DNA of 64,000 nt from DATAPD01 sp036265385 (GCA_036265385.1 DATAPD010000020.1:1-64000), one strand, 5' to 3'. Counted from the first letter of the stretch, positions 32,689-42,152 are shown. The notes: a model not told the origin generated them from the letters alone. Numbers and translations are program-made.

Positions 32689-34479
32689 TTACTTCACGGT
32701 AATGCTGAGAACCTGGCCGCCAGCGACAACGTAGTCAAGCGGAGGAGTGGAAGCTTCGTTCACGGAGGAGTCCCCGAGCACAACCATCTCCTGCGTACCT
32801 CGCATGCCCTCCATCACGTTCATGACGCTAAGAGGCAGTGTCGGCATCACCTTGTCCGCCACCATCGCTTCTGGGTCAGCTTCGAGCAACGAGACAAATA
32901 CGCGATTGTTGGCGTGCTCAGTGTTCAAGAGCGCAATCGTAGAAGCAAGGCCGAGTTTACGATTGAGGAGCGGCGCGCCGCGACGCATACGATCCAATGT
33001 GTCTCCGTCGCTAACGAGAATGCGAAGAGGGCCTTTTGAGGTCGATGTTGGAATGCGGATCGGGATCTGCTTCACAATGCGTTCACCACGATATGGTCGC
33101 AACACCGTTTCTACGACGATTTCGTCGCCTGGTCGAGCTTCTGTGACGTCAGTTCGCACGCTCTCCAAACGGGCCCAGCGGCGTTCGCGCACGAGATCGA
33201 AATCGAGCTTTACCGCACGTACGCGGGGCACATCGTAAGGGTTATCGTAGATCCGTCCAAAGCGGTCCCCTACCATCATGGCCGCAAGTGCGGCGGCGGG
33301 TTGACCATTGTCCGTGGGAGCAAACATGTTTTGCAACGCCACTTCCTGGAAACCCTGAACGTTGATGACTCCATTCATGCGATAAGTGGTTTCTTCGCCA
33401 TACTCGTTGGTTCCACGAAGAGCGTTGAAAACAGTCGCCATCATGGCAACGGGACTGAGCTTGGCGTTGTTTAAAACCTCGTAGTGAAATTCTTTCGTTG
33501 TGGGTCCACCATGAATCGTCAGCGTGACTGGGATCATGTCAGGGTTTTTTCCAAACATACCCAGGATGCCGGTGTGACGATCTTGAACGAACGCGCCCAC
33601 AGGTTCTGTTGTGCTCACAATCTTGAAAGCATTCAGCGGTGATGGCAGAGTCGCCAACACTTTCGCCTTGTTCATCGGAATGTCCACGGACCCAAATTGC
33701 ATCAGCGGATGCCCACAGGCGAGTAGGCGTTGCGGATCGATGTAGGTGACCGTGCAGGTCGCAGCGATATCCATATCACCACGAACCAGAATTGCACTGA
33801 CGGCCGAGCCCGGTTCGAGGGGTTCGGGCTGCGTCTCATTACTCGAGACCGAACCGACGCCCATCACGGGTACGATGCCAGCAGCGGCGAATTGTGGGCC
33901 GAAACGATGCAGCGTTTCTTCGGAGAAACCACTAAAAGCGAGGGGTGTATCAATAGGCTTCAGATAGTTCCCGTAAGCCTGCAACCCGGTCTGGTTCGGG
34001 TTAGGTGTCGATGTCGGAGTCGACGTCTGCGGCGCCGTGTTCGCGACTTGCGGGTCGACAGCTGGACGATGATCCAGAGCATCAATCTCCAACATTTCCG
34101 CGATTGGAGTCACACCCGCAATCGGTTCTTTCGAAAATTCACCGATCCGAAAGGCGAGTGCGCCGGCAAGTTTTCCATCGAAATATACCGGGCTGCCGCT
34201 CATACCCGCGACGACGCCGGTGTACTCAGGCTTTGTGCCCACGAGGCGTACGAGGATGACGTCACCCTTTGGACCGTTGGCGTTCTTCATGACGCCAAGT
34301 ACCTCTACGTCCATGGGTTCGGGCTTTGTGCCTTGGAAAACGGTGTAAGCCACGCCGCGCATTCCGGCGTGAATCTGATCTACGGAAATAGTTTGCAGGG
34401 TGGAACTCTGAGCTGTGACTGACGCAGAATGCAACAGCAGACAGCAGAGGGCGGATAAGCAGAGAACAGCCTTTCTCAT
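32689..34479 (-). CDS. SpoIVB-like S55 peptidase domain protein
   Basis: A 596-residue protein with a signal peptide (AVLCLSALCCLLLHSASVTA). Residues 28-110 hold the S55 start (IHAGMRGVAYTVFQG) and the serine motif GVVAGMSGSPVYFDGKLAGAL, matching the SpoIVB serine in GMSGSP. A central region includes LLACGHPLMQFG, also conserved in S55 domains. The C-terminal 250 residues are strand-rich and unassigned. Acidobacteria do not sporulate, so the role differs from SpoIVB; proteolysis in the periplasm or surface processing is inferred. Confidence 0.85.
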   Translation of the reverse strand: MRKAVLCLSALCCLLLHSASVTAQSSTLQTISVDQIHAGMRGVAYTVFQGTKPEPMDVEVLGVMKNANGPKGDVILVRLVGTKPEYTGVVAGMSGSPVYFDGKLAGALAFRIGEFSKEPIAGVTPIAEMLEIDALDHRPAVDPQVANTAPQTSTPTSTPNPNQTGLQAYGNYLKPIDTPLAFSGFSEETLHRFGPQFAAAGIVPVMGVGSVSSNETQPEPLEPGSAVSAILVRGDMDIAATCTVTYIDPQRLLACGHPLMQFGSVDIPMNKAKVLATLPSPLNAFKIVSTTEPVGAFVQDRHTGILGMFGKNPDMIPVTLTIHGGPTTKEFHYEVLNNAKLSPVAMMATVFNALRGTNEYGEETTYRMNGVINVQGFQEVALQNMFAPTDNGQPAAALAAMMVGDRFGRIYDNPYDVPRVRAVKLDFDLVRERRWARLESVRTDVTEARPGDEIVVETVLRPYRGERIVKQIPIRIPTSTSKGPLRILVSDGDTLDRMRRGAPLLNRKLGLASTIALLNTEHANNRVFVSLLEADPEAMVADKVMPTLPLSVMNVMEGMRGTQEMVVLGDSSVNEASTPPLDYVVAGGQVLSITVK

Positions 34480-34642
34480 CGAAATGCCCCGGAGGCCTTA
34501 TAGCGGGCCGAAAATCTTTTATTCTTTTCACTCAGCAGTTTGTGACAGTTTTAGCCGCACAGGGGAGCTGTCCCCATGCAAAAAGTCGCAAAACGTTGAG
34601 TTATTGCATCTATACTAACATAGGGATTTTCAAGAGGTTAAC

Positions 34643-35845
34643 ATGTTTTCGGTTACTTTAGTGCCATGGCGAGTGCTAAGGCGTTCGCCTCAGATCGTGG
34701 CTATGTTCTTGGTGATCTTGTCGTTATTTTGGGCTTTCAACGCCGCGGCCCAGGACACCACACAGCAGCAACCTGCGCAGACGCCACAACAGTCACCCAA
34801 TAAGCAAGAAACTCCGCCGGAGGCAGGCGGTCCGCAGACCGATGTTGGGCCATATGCCATTCCAAAGAAGAAAGAGCAGCCTCCGCCACCACCGCCCGAG
34901 AAGCCGAAAAAGATCGAGGGCATGCCGGACTACTCTCTCAAAGTAGATGTGCCACTCGTGAACGTCGACGTTTCAGTGATCACCAAAGATGGACAGTTCG
35001 TTCCCGGGTTAAAGCAGGACAACTTCAAGATTCTGGAAGACGGTGTGACGCAGAAAATCTCGACTTTCAATCAGTCGGAAGCGCCTATTACAGCGGTGTT
35101 GCTCGTCGAGTATGCGGCTACAAACTACAACTACATGTACGACGCTCTGAATGCTGCCTACACCTTCGCAAGCGGTTTGAAGAAGGAGGATTGGGTGGCG
35201 GTTGTGAGTTATGACATGCAGTCGCACATCCTAGTGGATTTCACACAGGACAAGCGAGCGGTGTACGGTGCGCTCAACATGTTGCGCATCCCCGGATTTT
35301 CCGAGCGCAATTTATTCGACGCAGTTTATGACACAGTGGATCGGTTAGATCGTTTAGAAGGGCGGAAGTACGTCATTCTGGTCTCCACTGGACGAGATAC
35401 GTTCAGCAAGTTGAATTTGGATCAGATCCTCAAAAAATTGAAGACGACGCAGAACATTACGATCTACTCAATCAGTATTGGCAGAGCACTACGTGAATGG
35501 TACGAAAGCCATGGCTATGCCAATGGTCCGATCACGACGGATTGGCTGCAAGCTGACAATCAGCTCAATACTTTTTCGCGCATGACTGGAGGGCGAGCAT
35601 ACTTTCCTCGTTTCGAGGGCGAGTTGCCGGAAATTTTCCGAAGTATTGCGGCCGATATCAGGAACCAGTACACAATCACTTATCATCCTACGAACACTGC
35701 GTTGGATGGGACATATCGCAAACTCAAGATTGAACTGGTGGCGCCCGACGGTGGACCTTTGAAGGTGCGAAATCAAAAAGGTAAAGACGTGAAGGTTGAG
35801 GTGGTCGCTCGCGAGGGTTACACGGCGAAGCACACGGTGGAATAG
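34643..35845 (+). CDS. VWFA-related acidobacterial domain protein
   Basis: A 400-residue protein of the type first named from Acidobacteria (TIGR03436). An N-terminal membrane segment (IVAMFLVILSLFWAFNAAA) is followed by a Gln/Pro-rich linker (residues 37-90) and the domain start VPLVNVDVSVITKDGQFV, then a VWA fold (AVLLVEYAATNY, WVAVVSYDMQSHILVDF, KYVILVSTGRDTFS). The metal-site motif DxSxS is replaced by EYAAT, so metal-dependent adhesion is doubtful. AGAGG precedes the ATG. Its function is unknown; an extracytoplasmic interaction role is likely. Confidence 0.88.
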   Translation: MFSVTLVPWRVLRRSPQIVAMFLVILSLFWAFNAAAQDTTQQQPAQTPQQSPNKQETPPEAGGPQTDVGPYAIPKKKEQPPPPPPEKPKKIEGMPDYSLKVDVPLVNVDVSVITKDGQFVPGLKQDNFKILEDGVTQKISTFNQSEAPITAVLLVEYAATNYNYMYDALNAAYTFASGLKKEDWVAVVSYDMQSHILVDFTQDKRAVYGALNMLRIPGFSERNLFDAVYDTVDRLDRLEGRKYVILVSTGRDTFSKLNLDQILKKLKTTQNITIYSISIGRALREWYESHGYANGPITTDWLQADNQLNTFSRMTGGRAYFPRFEGELPEIFRSIAADIRNQYTITYHPTNTALDGTYRKLKIELVAPDGGPLKVRNQKGKDVKVEVVAREGYTAKHTVE

Positions 35846-35875
35846 TGGAAGGGGTTAGTCCCACGATGCTTGATG

Positions 35876-35910
35876 CTGATCCTTAAATCTGATCTGCAGA
35901 TCAGGATCAG
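35876..35910. repeat. Nested GATC palindromes between convergent genes
   Basis: CTGATCC (35876-35882) pairs with GGATCAG (35904-35910). Within it lies a 16-bp perfect palindrome CTGATCTGCAGATCAG (35889-35904). Five GATC sites fall within about 60 bp. There is no T tract, so it is not a standard intrinsic terminator although it sits where one is expected. Confidence 0.5.
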
Positions 35911-36638
35911 TGCGCGTGAAACAAGTGATCGAGCGCAAACAGTAGTCCCACGCCAAGAAAAACAACCAATGCCATTTTCACGCCTGGCTCTTTGTTGACC
36001 TCCGGCATGAGGTCGGAAGCGGCAACGTAGATTGTTACTCCCGCCGAGAGTGGAAGTCCTGCCGTAACGTGGTGCCGGAAGAGCGCCATCGTGAGTACTC
36101 CCGCCAGAGTCGCTGCTCCGAGAAGAGCCGATGCGCCCCAGGCAGTCATCCGGCTGCGGCCACTGGCGAGCATGACGGATGCAACGGTAAAGCCCTCCGG
36201 AATTTTGTGCAGAAAAACAGCTAGAAAAATCAACCAGCCCAGCCATTCGGAGACCAGAAAACCTGAAGCAATCGCGACTCCGTCGAAAAAAGTGTGAATC
36301 GTCAGGCCAAGGACAACAGAAACACTTTTGTGCCTGTGCACGAATTCGTCTTCGTGGGTTTCTTCTCCGAAATGGAAGTGAGGAGTAACGGTGTGTTCGA
36401 AGAAGTGAATAATGAGATAGCCGACGAGAATAAGGAACGCAGCATCCTTGCCACCGAGCCGCAGGCTTTCCGGAACAACTTCGACTATTGAAGTTGCCAA
36501 CATGAAACCAGCGCCGAGCGCGACGAAATATTTGAGATAGCGACGCTCCCAGTGCTTTTGGACAATGATTGTTCCGCCGAAAACATTGGCTAGCGCGGCG
36601 GTTAGCCCCAGCGCCACACTGGTCAGAATCGGGTTCAT
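35907..36638 (-). CDS. ZIP-family metal transporter
   Basis: A 243-residue membrane protein with about eight helices. The ZIP signatures are HTFFDGVAIASGF (helix 4, metal ligands His/Asp) and HKIPEGFTVASVM (helix 5). A His-rich cytosolic loop (HFHFGEETHEDEFVHRH) lies between helices 3 and 4, as expected for zinc or iron/manganese binding. It probably imports divalent metal. The ATG at 36638 gives the first helix immediately. It converges with the VWFA gene. Confidence 0.9.
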   Translation of the reverse strand: MNPILTSVALGLTAALANVFGGTIIVQKHWERRYLKYFVALGAGFMLATSIVEVVPESLRLGGKDAAFLILVGYLIIHFFEHTVTPHFHFGEETHEDEFVHRHKSVSVVLGLTIHTFFDGVAIASGFLVSEWLGWLIFLAVFLHKIPEGFTVASVMLASGRSRMTAWGASALLGAATLAGVLTMALFRHHVTAGLPLSAGVTIYVAASDLMPEVNKEPGVKMALVVFLGVGLLFALDHLFHAH

Positions 36639-36728
36639 GCGCCGTTGAGCATACCAGCAAGCTGGATTCGCACCTAATCAGTCAGGAGTTGCGTCATCAA
36701 GCTGTGGCATACTGCCGAGGTTCCGGCA

Positions 36729-37736
36729 ATGCCTTTCTTAGAAGAGTCACGACAGAATCTAACGAAGTTGATGCTCTACGGAGCTGTTATCGGCTTCGTA
36801 TACGGATTGGCTGTTCGGATAGGTATACAGCGACACAATTTGCCAAGCTGGCTAGGAGTGATGTCCGTAGCATTCGTCCTGGTGGTGCCTTTTGTGATGG
36901 GCTTTTTGACAGTGTTCATCGCAGAGCGCGACCAATCGATGCCTGGGTGGTACTGGGTTGTTTTACCTTGGATTCCACTTTTTGGTGCGCTGGCCGCGAC
37001 AGGTGTACTCCTGATTGAAGGGTTGATCTGTCTCGCAATGTTTGCGCCAATTGGGATGGGCTGTGCCAGCCTTGGTGGAATTCTCGGCGGGTTTTTGGGC
37101 CGTGTCGCTCGCGGACATCGGAGCACTGATGTGATCGCGGGTTGCATCCTGTTTCTTCCTTTGCTGGTGGGTCCGTGGGAACAGCAAATTCTTTACTCGC
37201 ATGAGATTCACGAGACGAAAACCTACATCGATATAAATGCTCCGGCAGAGATCATCTGGAGCAATATTCAGCGCGTGCCGAAGATCGAGACTACTGAATT
37301 GCCCACTTCATGGAGTCACCGCATCGGGTTTCCTGATCCAGTTGAAGCAACGCTTTCTTTCGAAGGTGTTGGCGGAGTGCGGCATGCAACTTTCGCAGGT
37401 GGAGTTCTATTTATCGAGAATGTGGACATCTGGGAACCACAGCGACGATTGGCATTCTCAATTCATGCCCAGACCGATCGGATTCCCAATACCACGTTGG
37501 ATGAACACGTTCGGATCGGCGGACCCTTCTTCGATGTGCTGCGAGGGGAGTACAGATTGGAGCCTTTGGGGAGCGGGATCATCCGCTTGCATTTATCGAG
37601 CCAGCACCGCGAATCCACGGACTTCAACTGGTACGCGCGCATTTGGGCCGATGCGATCATGGCTGATCTGCAGCAAAGAATCCTGCACGTTGTAAAGAGC
37701 CGCTGCGAACACACTATGACAAGCGCGGGCGGATGA
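36729..37736 (+). CDS. Membrane protein with C-terminal SRPBCC-like domain
   Basis: A 335-residue protein. Residues 14-155 contain four or five membrane helices (LYGAVIGFVYGLAVRIG, FVLVVPFVMGFLTVFIA, WVVLPWIPLFGALAATGVLL, STDVIAGCILFLPLLVG). Residues 165-325 resemble an SRPBCC/START-like cavity domain (TKTYIDINAPAEIIWSNIQRVP, DPVEATLSFEGVGGVRHATF, GEYRLEPLGSGIIRLHLSSQH). The membrane anchor plus a lipid-binding-type pocket suggests a sensor or lipid-handling role; no catalytic residues are evident. It ends 2 bp before the convergent ychF stop. Confidence 0.75.
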   Translation: MPFLEESRQNLTKLMLYGAVIGFVYGLAVRIGIQRHNLPSWLGVMSVAFVLVVPFVMGFLTVFIAERDQSMPGWYWVVLPWIPLFGALAATGVLLIEGLICLAMFAPIGMGCASLGGILGGFLGRVARGHRSTDVIAGCILFLPLLVGPWEQQILYSHEIHETKTYIDINAPAEIIWSNIQRVPKIETTELPTSWSHRIGFPDPVEATLSFEGVGGVRHATFAGGVLFIENVDIWEPQRRLAFSIHAQTDRIPNTTLDEHVRIGGPFFDVLRGEYRLEPLGSGIIRLHLSSQHRESTDFNWYARIWADAIMADLQQRILHVVKSRCEHTMTSAGG

Positions 37737-37738
37737 TC

Positions 37739-38818
37739 TCAACCGCTGTGACGGATGTGCATGACATCACCGTCCTGTACGATGTACTCCTTACCTTCGA
37801 GCCGTAGCGTTCCCTTGGCGCGGGCATTGGCTTCGGAACCTGCTTCCAGCAACTGATCCCAACGGATAGTTTCGGCGCGAATGAAATGTTTTTCGAGGTC
37901 CGAATGAATTGCTCCGGCGGCATTCACCGCGCGTGTGTGAATGGGGATCGTCCAGGCGCGACATTCATCCTCACCAGCGGTAAAGAAAGAAATCAGACCA
38001 AGCAAATGGTACGTAGTCCGAATCAAGCGTGTGAGGCCGCTATCGGTTAGGCCATAGCTGGAGAGAAACTCTGCGGCATCCGCATCGCTCATTTCCGACA
38101 ACTCGGCTTCGACCTTCCCGCAAATGGCAGTTGCACCGGCATTCGGGCGAGATGCAACCTCAGTCAGCTTATATTTTGACACCGCCTCTTCGAGATCCCG
38201 TCCAAGTTGAGAGCTCTCGCTCACATTGAGAACGTAAAGAATTGGCTTCTCGCTGAGGAACATGAACCCGCGAATGCGCTTCTTGTCTTCTGGCGTCATC
38301 TCCATTTCGCGTAGTGGTTTTTCGGTCTCAAGGTGTGCCTTCGCGCGCAGGAGTAAATCATTCTCTTTTTCGAGTTCCGGCGTCTTCATTTTTTTAAGGT
38401 CTTTTACGAGTCGCTCGAGCCGTTTTTCGATCTGGCCGAGATCGCTGACCATAAGATCGAACTCAACGTTCTTGATATCGCGCAGTGGATCGATGGGGCC
38501 TACGTGCGGAATGGAGTCGTCCTCGAAAGCTCGAACTACATGAGCTAGCGCATCGACATTACGGAGATGACCGATATAGCCGGATTCTTTCAGGGCTTCC
38601 TGGCCGATTGCACCGACGTCGACGTACTCAACGGAAGCATGCGTAGTCTTCTTGGGGTTGTAGTGGGCGGCCAGCTTGTCGAGTCGCTCGTCTGGTACCT
38701 TCGCGACACCAACGTGGGCGTCTCGCGGATTCGTATGCGCCTCAACCGCAGCCTTAGTCAGAATGCGAAAGAGCGAAGTCTTGCCTACCTGTGGTAGACC
38801 AATGATGCCGGTTTTCAT
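37739..38818 (-). CDS. ychF: Redox-responsive ATPase/GTPase
   Basis: A 359-residue member of the Obg-related YchF (OLA1) family. It starts MKTGIIGLPQVGKTSLF with the G1 loop GLPQVGKTS. The coiled-coil insert is LGQIEKRLERLVKDLKKMKT. The usual G4 motif is not NKxD: YVLNVSES is seen, consistent with ATP preference in YchF. The TGS domain is at the C-terminus (SFFTAGEDECRAWTI to RLEGKEYIVQDGDVMHIRHS). It binds ribosomes and modulates translation and oxidative stress responses in model bacteria. The frame is open further upstream, but ATG 38818 is the family start. Confidence 0.93.
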   Translation of the reverse strand: MKTGIIGLPQVGKTSLFRILTKAAVEAHTNPRDAHVGVAKVPDERLDKLAAHYNPKKTTHASVEYVDVGAIGQEALKESGYIGHLRNVDALAHVVRAFEDDSIPHVGPIDPLRDIKNVEFDLMVSDLGQIEKRLERLVKDLKKMKTPELEKENDLLLRAKAHLETEKPLREMEMTPEDKKRIRGFMFLSEKPILYVLNVSESSQLGRDLEEAVSKYKLTEVASRPNAGATAICGKVEAELSEMSDADAAEFLSSYGLTDSGLTRLIRTTYHLLGLISFFTAGEDECRAWTIPIHTRAVNAAGAIHSDLEKHFIRAETIRWDQLLEAGSEANARAKGTLRLEGKEYIVQDGDVMHIRHSG

Positions 38819-38829
38819 AAGAAAGCCTT

Positions 38830-38857
38830 CAGCCGTCAGCGCTGAGCATTCAGCCAA
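38830..38857. repeat. Degenerate heptanucleotide array (4 units)
   Basis: Four 7-bp units (CAGCCGT, CAGCGCT, GAGCATT, CAGCCAA) lie just upstream of ychF. They share the 7-bp period of the other arrays but have a different unit sequence. Confidence 0.65.
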
Positions 38858-38946
38858 TCGTACGAACGAATTCGGACGGCAACATTACAGAATAAATGAA
38901 CTTCGGACTCGACCGGAACTGTGTACGCTTCTGTGCTGCCCGGAAA

Positions 38947-39429
38947 TTACGGCGTGCCCAGCGAGGATGCGGTTAGGTAGATCGTGACCAATCCAAGCAG
39001 TAGGACCCCTCCTTCCAGTCTTTCCGACCAGCGGTGAAGAGCCTGGAACTGTAGTCGGGCGGGATCGTCTGGCGCGACCTGATCAATATCTTGAAATGAA
39101 GTTCGTAAAGCTGCCATTTTCGGCGAGACTCCAAACTGGGAGATAACAGTGAGCAGCAACATGAAAAACACGAATAGGTTTCGTGCTGAAAATGGACGCG
39201 CGGAGCCAGTGGTAAGGCTCGAAAGCAACATCGAGCTGCCAAGGAAGATCACGCCGGAGTAAAGTCCAATCCAATGAAGCAGGCTGAGCGATGGCCCTAC
39301 GATGGATCCGGCCATATGACGTGTAGGCGCAACGCGGAATGCTGTGGGAGCCTCAACGAACGAAAGAAACGAGATGCCACCCACCCAGACCACGAGAGAA
39401 AGAATCATAAGAAAGCGAAGGAATGACAT
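38947..39429 (-). CDS. DUF4149-like membrane protein
   Basis: A 160-residue protein with four predicted membrane helices (residues 4-26, 44-67, 84-104, 135-155). The opening WVGGISFLSFVEAPTAFRV is typical of DUF4149, with the sequence HRWSERLEGGVLLLGLV before the last helix. Its function is unknown. It has its own region between ychF and the MBL-fold gene. Confidence 0.8.
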   Translation of the reverse strand: MSFLRFLMILSLVVWVGGISFLSFVEAPTAFRVAPTRHMAGSIVGPSLSLLHWIGLYSGVIFLGSSMLLSSLTTGSARPFSARNLFVFFMLLLTVISQFGVSPKMAALRTSFQDIDQVAPDDPARLQFQALHRWSERLEGGVLLLGLVTIYLTASSLGTP

Positions 39430-39444
39430 GGCGGGATTATAAAG

Positions 39445-39472
39445 GCAGTGTCAGCCGTGAGCGGTCAGTGAT
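39445..39472. repeat. Degenerate heptanucleotide array (4 units)
   Basis: Units GCAGTGT, CAGCCGT, GAGCGGT and CAGTGAT follow one another with a 7-bp period. It lies upstream of the DUF4149-like gene and resembles the array at 38830. Confidence 0.6.
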
Positions 39473-39599
39473 CTGTCCCAGATCCTAGAGACAAAGCAGT
39501 GCTGAAGCAATTCGCAGATAAGGATGGACAGCGCCGAGTGACGGACAGGGAAACCTGAAGGACGGGCTAGGGAACCCATTCATTCAGTTTTTGAGCAAG

Positions 39600-40343
39600 T
39601 CACTCCGCAAATTCGTACGATGGTTTGTCGAGCACGTCTTTCATCACGGTCTTCAGATCGAGCAACGACTGACGGCAGTCACCGGAGTAGCTTGATCCGT
39701 GCATGATGGCGAGCGTTCTCGGTTCGAGCGATGCAAGACCATCGAGAATCCGCGAGGTGTTATGAGTATAAGGAATGTAGTTTGCTAGCGGGCCTGCCTG
39801 GTAGGCTGTGATCGAGTGTCGCACGCGGTCCAGGACACTGGACTGAGTAAGCGGCTCAACATCTCCATCGTGATGAAACAAATCGGAACAGAAAAGTGTG
39901 CGCTGATTTTCTTCAAACATTACTCCCGCGTCCCATCCGTGAGGCAAATGCGGCGTCGCATGATAGCGGAAGCGATATTTGCCTGTGACGAGCGGTTCCT
40001 GCGGAGACAAGACCCGTGTATCACGCCCGGTGAAGTCATTCACGCTAACTAGCGCACCCACCATCCCGCAGGCGGCTTGGGCATGGGGAGCAACAGCGAA
40101 CCATTCGTTAAGAGCTCCACATTCATCCGCTTCAAAGTGACTAAAACTGATCCATCGTAAACGGGCGGGATCAATGATCTTCGAAACGCCATCGCGAACC
40201 TGCGGAAACATTTTGCGCAGCCCAGTGTGGAAAAGCAGTGGTTCTTCATCTTTGATAAGGAAATGATTGAATTGAAGGTTGATTTCAGGATAGAAGACGC
40301 TGATGCGGTAGACGTCTGGCGCAATTTCAATGACGTTGGACAT
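39600..40343 (-). CDS. MBL-fold, flavodiiron-like oxygen-binding domain protein
   Basis: A 247-residue metallo-beta-lactamase-fold protein. Metal ligands appear in SFSHFEADECGAL (HxExD pattern of flavodiiron/ODP proteins, not HxHxDH), TPHLPHGWDAG, LFCSDLFHHDGD and IMHGSSYSG. These match the stand-alone diiron MBL domains (ODP, related to flavodiiron proteins but lacking a flavodoxin domain). It may sense oxygen or reduce O2/NO. ATG 40343 with GGAG upstream is preferred over the longer frame. It is the last gene of the minus-strand run from ccmF, separated by 123 bp. Confidence 0.8.
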   Translation of the reverse strand: MSNVIEIAPDVYRISVFYPEINLQFNHFLIKDEEPLLFHTGLRKMFPQVRDGVSKIIDPARLRWISFSHFEADECGALNEWFAVAPHAQAACGMVGALVSVNDFTGRDTRVLSPQEPLVTGKYRFRYHATPHLPHGWDAGVMFEENQRTLFCSDLFHHDGDVEPLTQSSVLDRVRHSITAYQAGPLANYIPYTHNTSRILDGLASLEPRTLAIMHGSSYSGDCRQSLLDLKTVMKDVLDKPSYEFAE

Positions 40344-40466
40344 GCACTCTCCAGGGAGAATATTTTTTATGAGGCCTAAGGATAGACGCGATTTGGCAGT
40401 AGGAGGTGGCAAAATATTGCGCGCAAGGTCGCACGCGGGTCTTGGAAGTTCATTTGCGCGGCTTGT

Positions 40467-41150
40467 TCACTTATCATTTGTCGAATTCCACTTGAATCCA
40501 CCCAAAAAAGTTTTCAGAAGCAGCCAGGAGACCCGTGGCATTTGCGGAGCCATTCGAAGCCAAAACGCGCCCCAGGTCCAGAACCACTCCGAGAAAAGAT
40601 CAACGAAAGTCAGGGGACTTGGTCGAAATGGTCGATCTTCGTGGGCAAAGTATGTGATCTGCTTTCCATCCGATGCGATCGAGAATTGTGGATGGTAGAA
40701 GCAAGTACTGAGTGTGGGGAAAGAATCACCAATTCTCCAATATTGAGGTTCGACAATGAAGCAGTGGCCGTCACGGAAGAACTGTACCCAAGCATGTCCG
40801 GTTCCATAGCGACCATGCCGTCCGAATACAATGCGCGCATCGTACCCCATGGCCATGAGTTGTCGCCAAGTCCAAAAAGAAAAGTCTTCACAGTCGCCTT
40901 TTTGAGTGCGTTCGAACTCATCAGGCGGTAACCAGTAATCTCTTTTGCCAAACTGTTCCTCGTCCGATACAGCTTTGCAACTCGCAAGAAACTTTCGAAT
41001 ATCATGCATGGAATGGCAATTTGTACGGAGTGGCTGACTGATATATCTGCCGATCGGGAATGTTGGTTGAAAGCCACGCCGTTTTCCTAGTGGCTGGAAG
41101 ACGCGTCTGCCAATAGCGTCGTATGCGTTGGGAATTACCTTTGAAATCAT
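40467..41150 (-). CDS. Transglutaminase-like cysteine peptidase
   Basis: A 227-residue protein with the triad layout of transglutaminase-like cysteine proteinases: Cys in QKGDCEDFSFW, His in YGTGHAWVQFF, and the third position near VEPQYW. No signal peptide is clear, but a C-terminal hydrophobic stretch is present (FWTWGAFWLRM). It lies 42 bp downstream of moxR; MoxR, DUF58 and transglutaminase genes often cluster, though no DUF58 gene is present here. Its substrate is unknown. Confidence 0.8.
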   Translation of the reverse strand: MISKVIPNAYDAIGRRVFQPLGKRRGFQPTFPIGRYISQPLRTNCHSMHDIRKFLASCKAVSDEEQFGKRDYWLPPDEFERTQKGDCEDFSFWTWRQLMAMGYDARIVFGRHGRYGTGHAWVQFFRDGHCFIVEPQYWRIGDSFPTLSTCFYHPQFSIASDGKQITYFAHEDRPFRPSPLTFVDLFSEWFWTWGAFWLRMAPQMPRVSWLLLKTFLGGFKWNSTNDK

Positions 41151-41192
41151 CCGTTGCTGTGCGCCATAAGACTGTTTGATGGGTGAAGTGGC

Positions 41193-42152
41193 TTACACTG
41201 GCACAGGGACGCTCTCCACGATCTCTCGGATGATTTCATCGGTCTGCTCTGATTTTTTAAGCGTCGACGAATACTCAGCGCTGACCACGACGCGGTGGGC
41301 GAATACAGAAACAGCCAGCGCTTTGAAATCCTCCGGCGTGCAGAATGTGCGTCGGTCGAGGAATGCCATCGCCTGCGCGGCACGGTAGAGCATTTGGGAT
41401 CCACGGGGAGAGACTCCCAGCGATAGGTGGGCAGAATGGCGAGTCTTGGTGACGATTTCCAACGTGTAGTTGATAAGAGAATCGTCTACTCGGACTTCGG
41501 TCACGGCTTGTTGAATCTCTAAGACATCAGCACCCGTTAGCACAGGGCGCAGGCCCTCTAGACGTGATGCCCCCACTGATGAGCGAAGAATGTCGCGTTC
41601 TGCCTCGCCGTCCGGATAACCCATGTGAACCCGCATAAGGAAGCGATCGAGCTGCGATTCAGGCAGCGGATAAGTTCCGTGGTGCTCGACCGGATTCTGC
41701 GTAGCGATTACAAGGAAAGGCTGCGGTAATGGATAAGAATGGGCATCCACCGTCACCTGACTTTCGTTCATGGCTTCGAGCAGGGCAGACTGCGTCTTAG
41801 GAGTGGTGCGGTTGATTTCGTCAGCCAAAAGCACATTGGCAAAGACCGGGCCGCGCTTGAACTCGAACTGTTGCTCGGCTACTGAGTAAATCGAAATTCC
41901 CACGACATCGGACGGGAGCATGTCGCTCGTGAACTGCACGCGCTGAAAGCTGCAGTCGATGGCGCGGGCCAGAGCCTGGCCGAGAGTGGTTTTACCAACG
42001 CCGGGCACTCCTTCGATAAGGAGGTGTCCGCGCGCGAAAATCGAGACGAGCGCAAGGCGAAGGACATCATCCTTACCTCGAATAATCGTGCGGAGACTGC
42101 GTTCGAGCTGAGCTGCACGGCCAGCGATCGCGGTCGCGGTTTCGGGAGACAT
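41193..42152 (-). CDS. MoxR-family AAA+ ATPase
   Basis: A 319-residue ATPase. Walker A is GVPGVGKTTLGQALA, Walker B LLADEINRTTPKTQSALLEAM, sensor 1 VIATQNPVEHHGTYPLPESQLDRF, and the C-terminal helical lid follows. MoxR proteins act as chaperone-like ATPases that help assemble or activate metal or envelope proteins. Downstream is the transglutaminase-like gene, upstream htpX. The usual DUF58/VWA partner is missing. Confidence 0.9.
   Translation of the reverse strand: MSPETATAIAGRAAQLERSLRTIIRGKDDVLRLALVSIFARGHLLIEGVPGVGKTTLGQALARAIDCSFQRVQFTSDMLPSDVVGISIYSVAEQQFEFKRGPVFANVLLADEINRTTPKTQSALLEAMNESQVTVDAHSYPLPQPFLVIATQNPVEHHGTYPLPESQLDRFLMRVHMGYPDGEAERDILRSSVGASRLEGLRPVLTGADVLEIQQAVTEVRVDDSLINYTLEIVTKTRHSAHLSLGVSPRGSQMLYRAAQAMAFLDRRTFCTPEDFKALAVSVFAHRVVVSAEYSSTLKKSEQTDEIIREIVESVPVPV

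Noticed and set aside
35818..36660. 280-residue minus-strand frame over the ZIP transporter
   Set aside because: It is an out-of-frame shadow; the ZIP frame has all family motifs and membrane helices.
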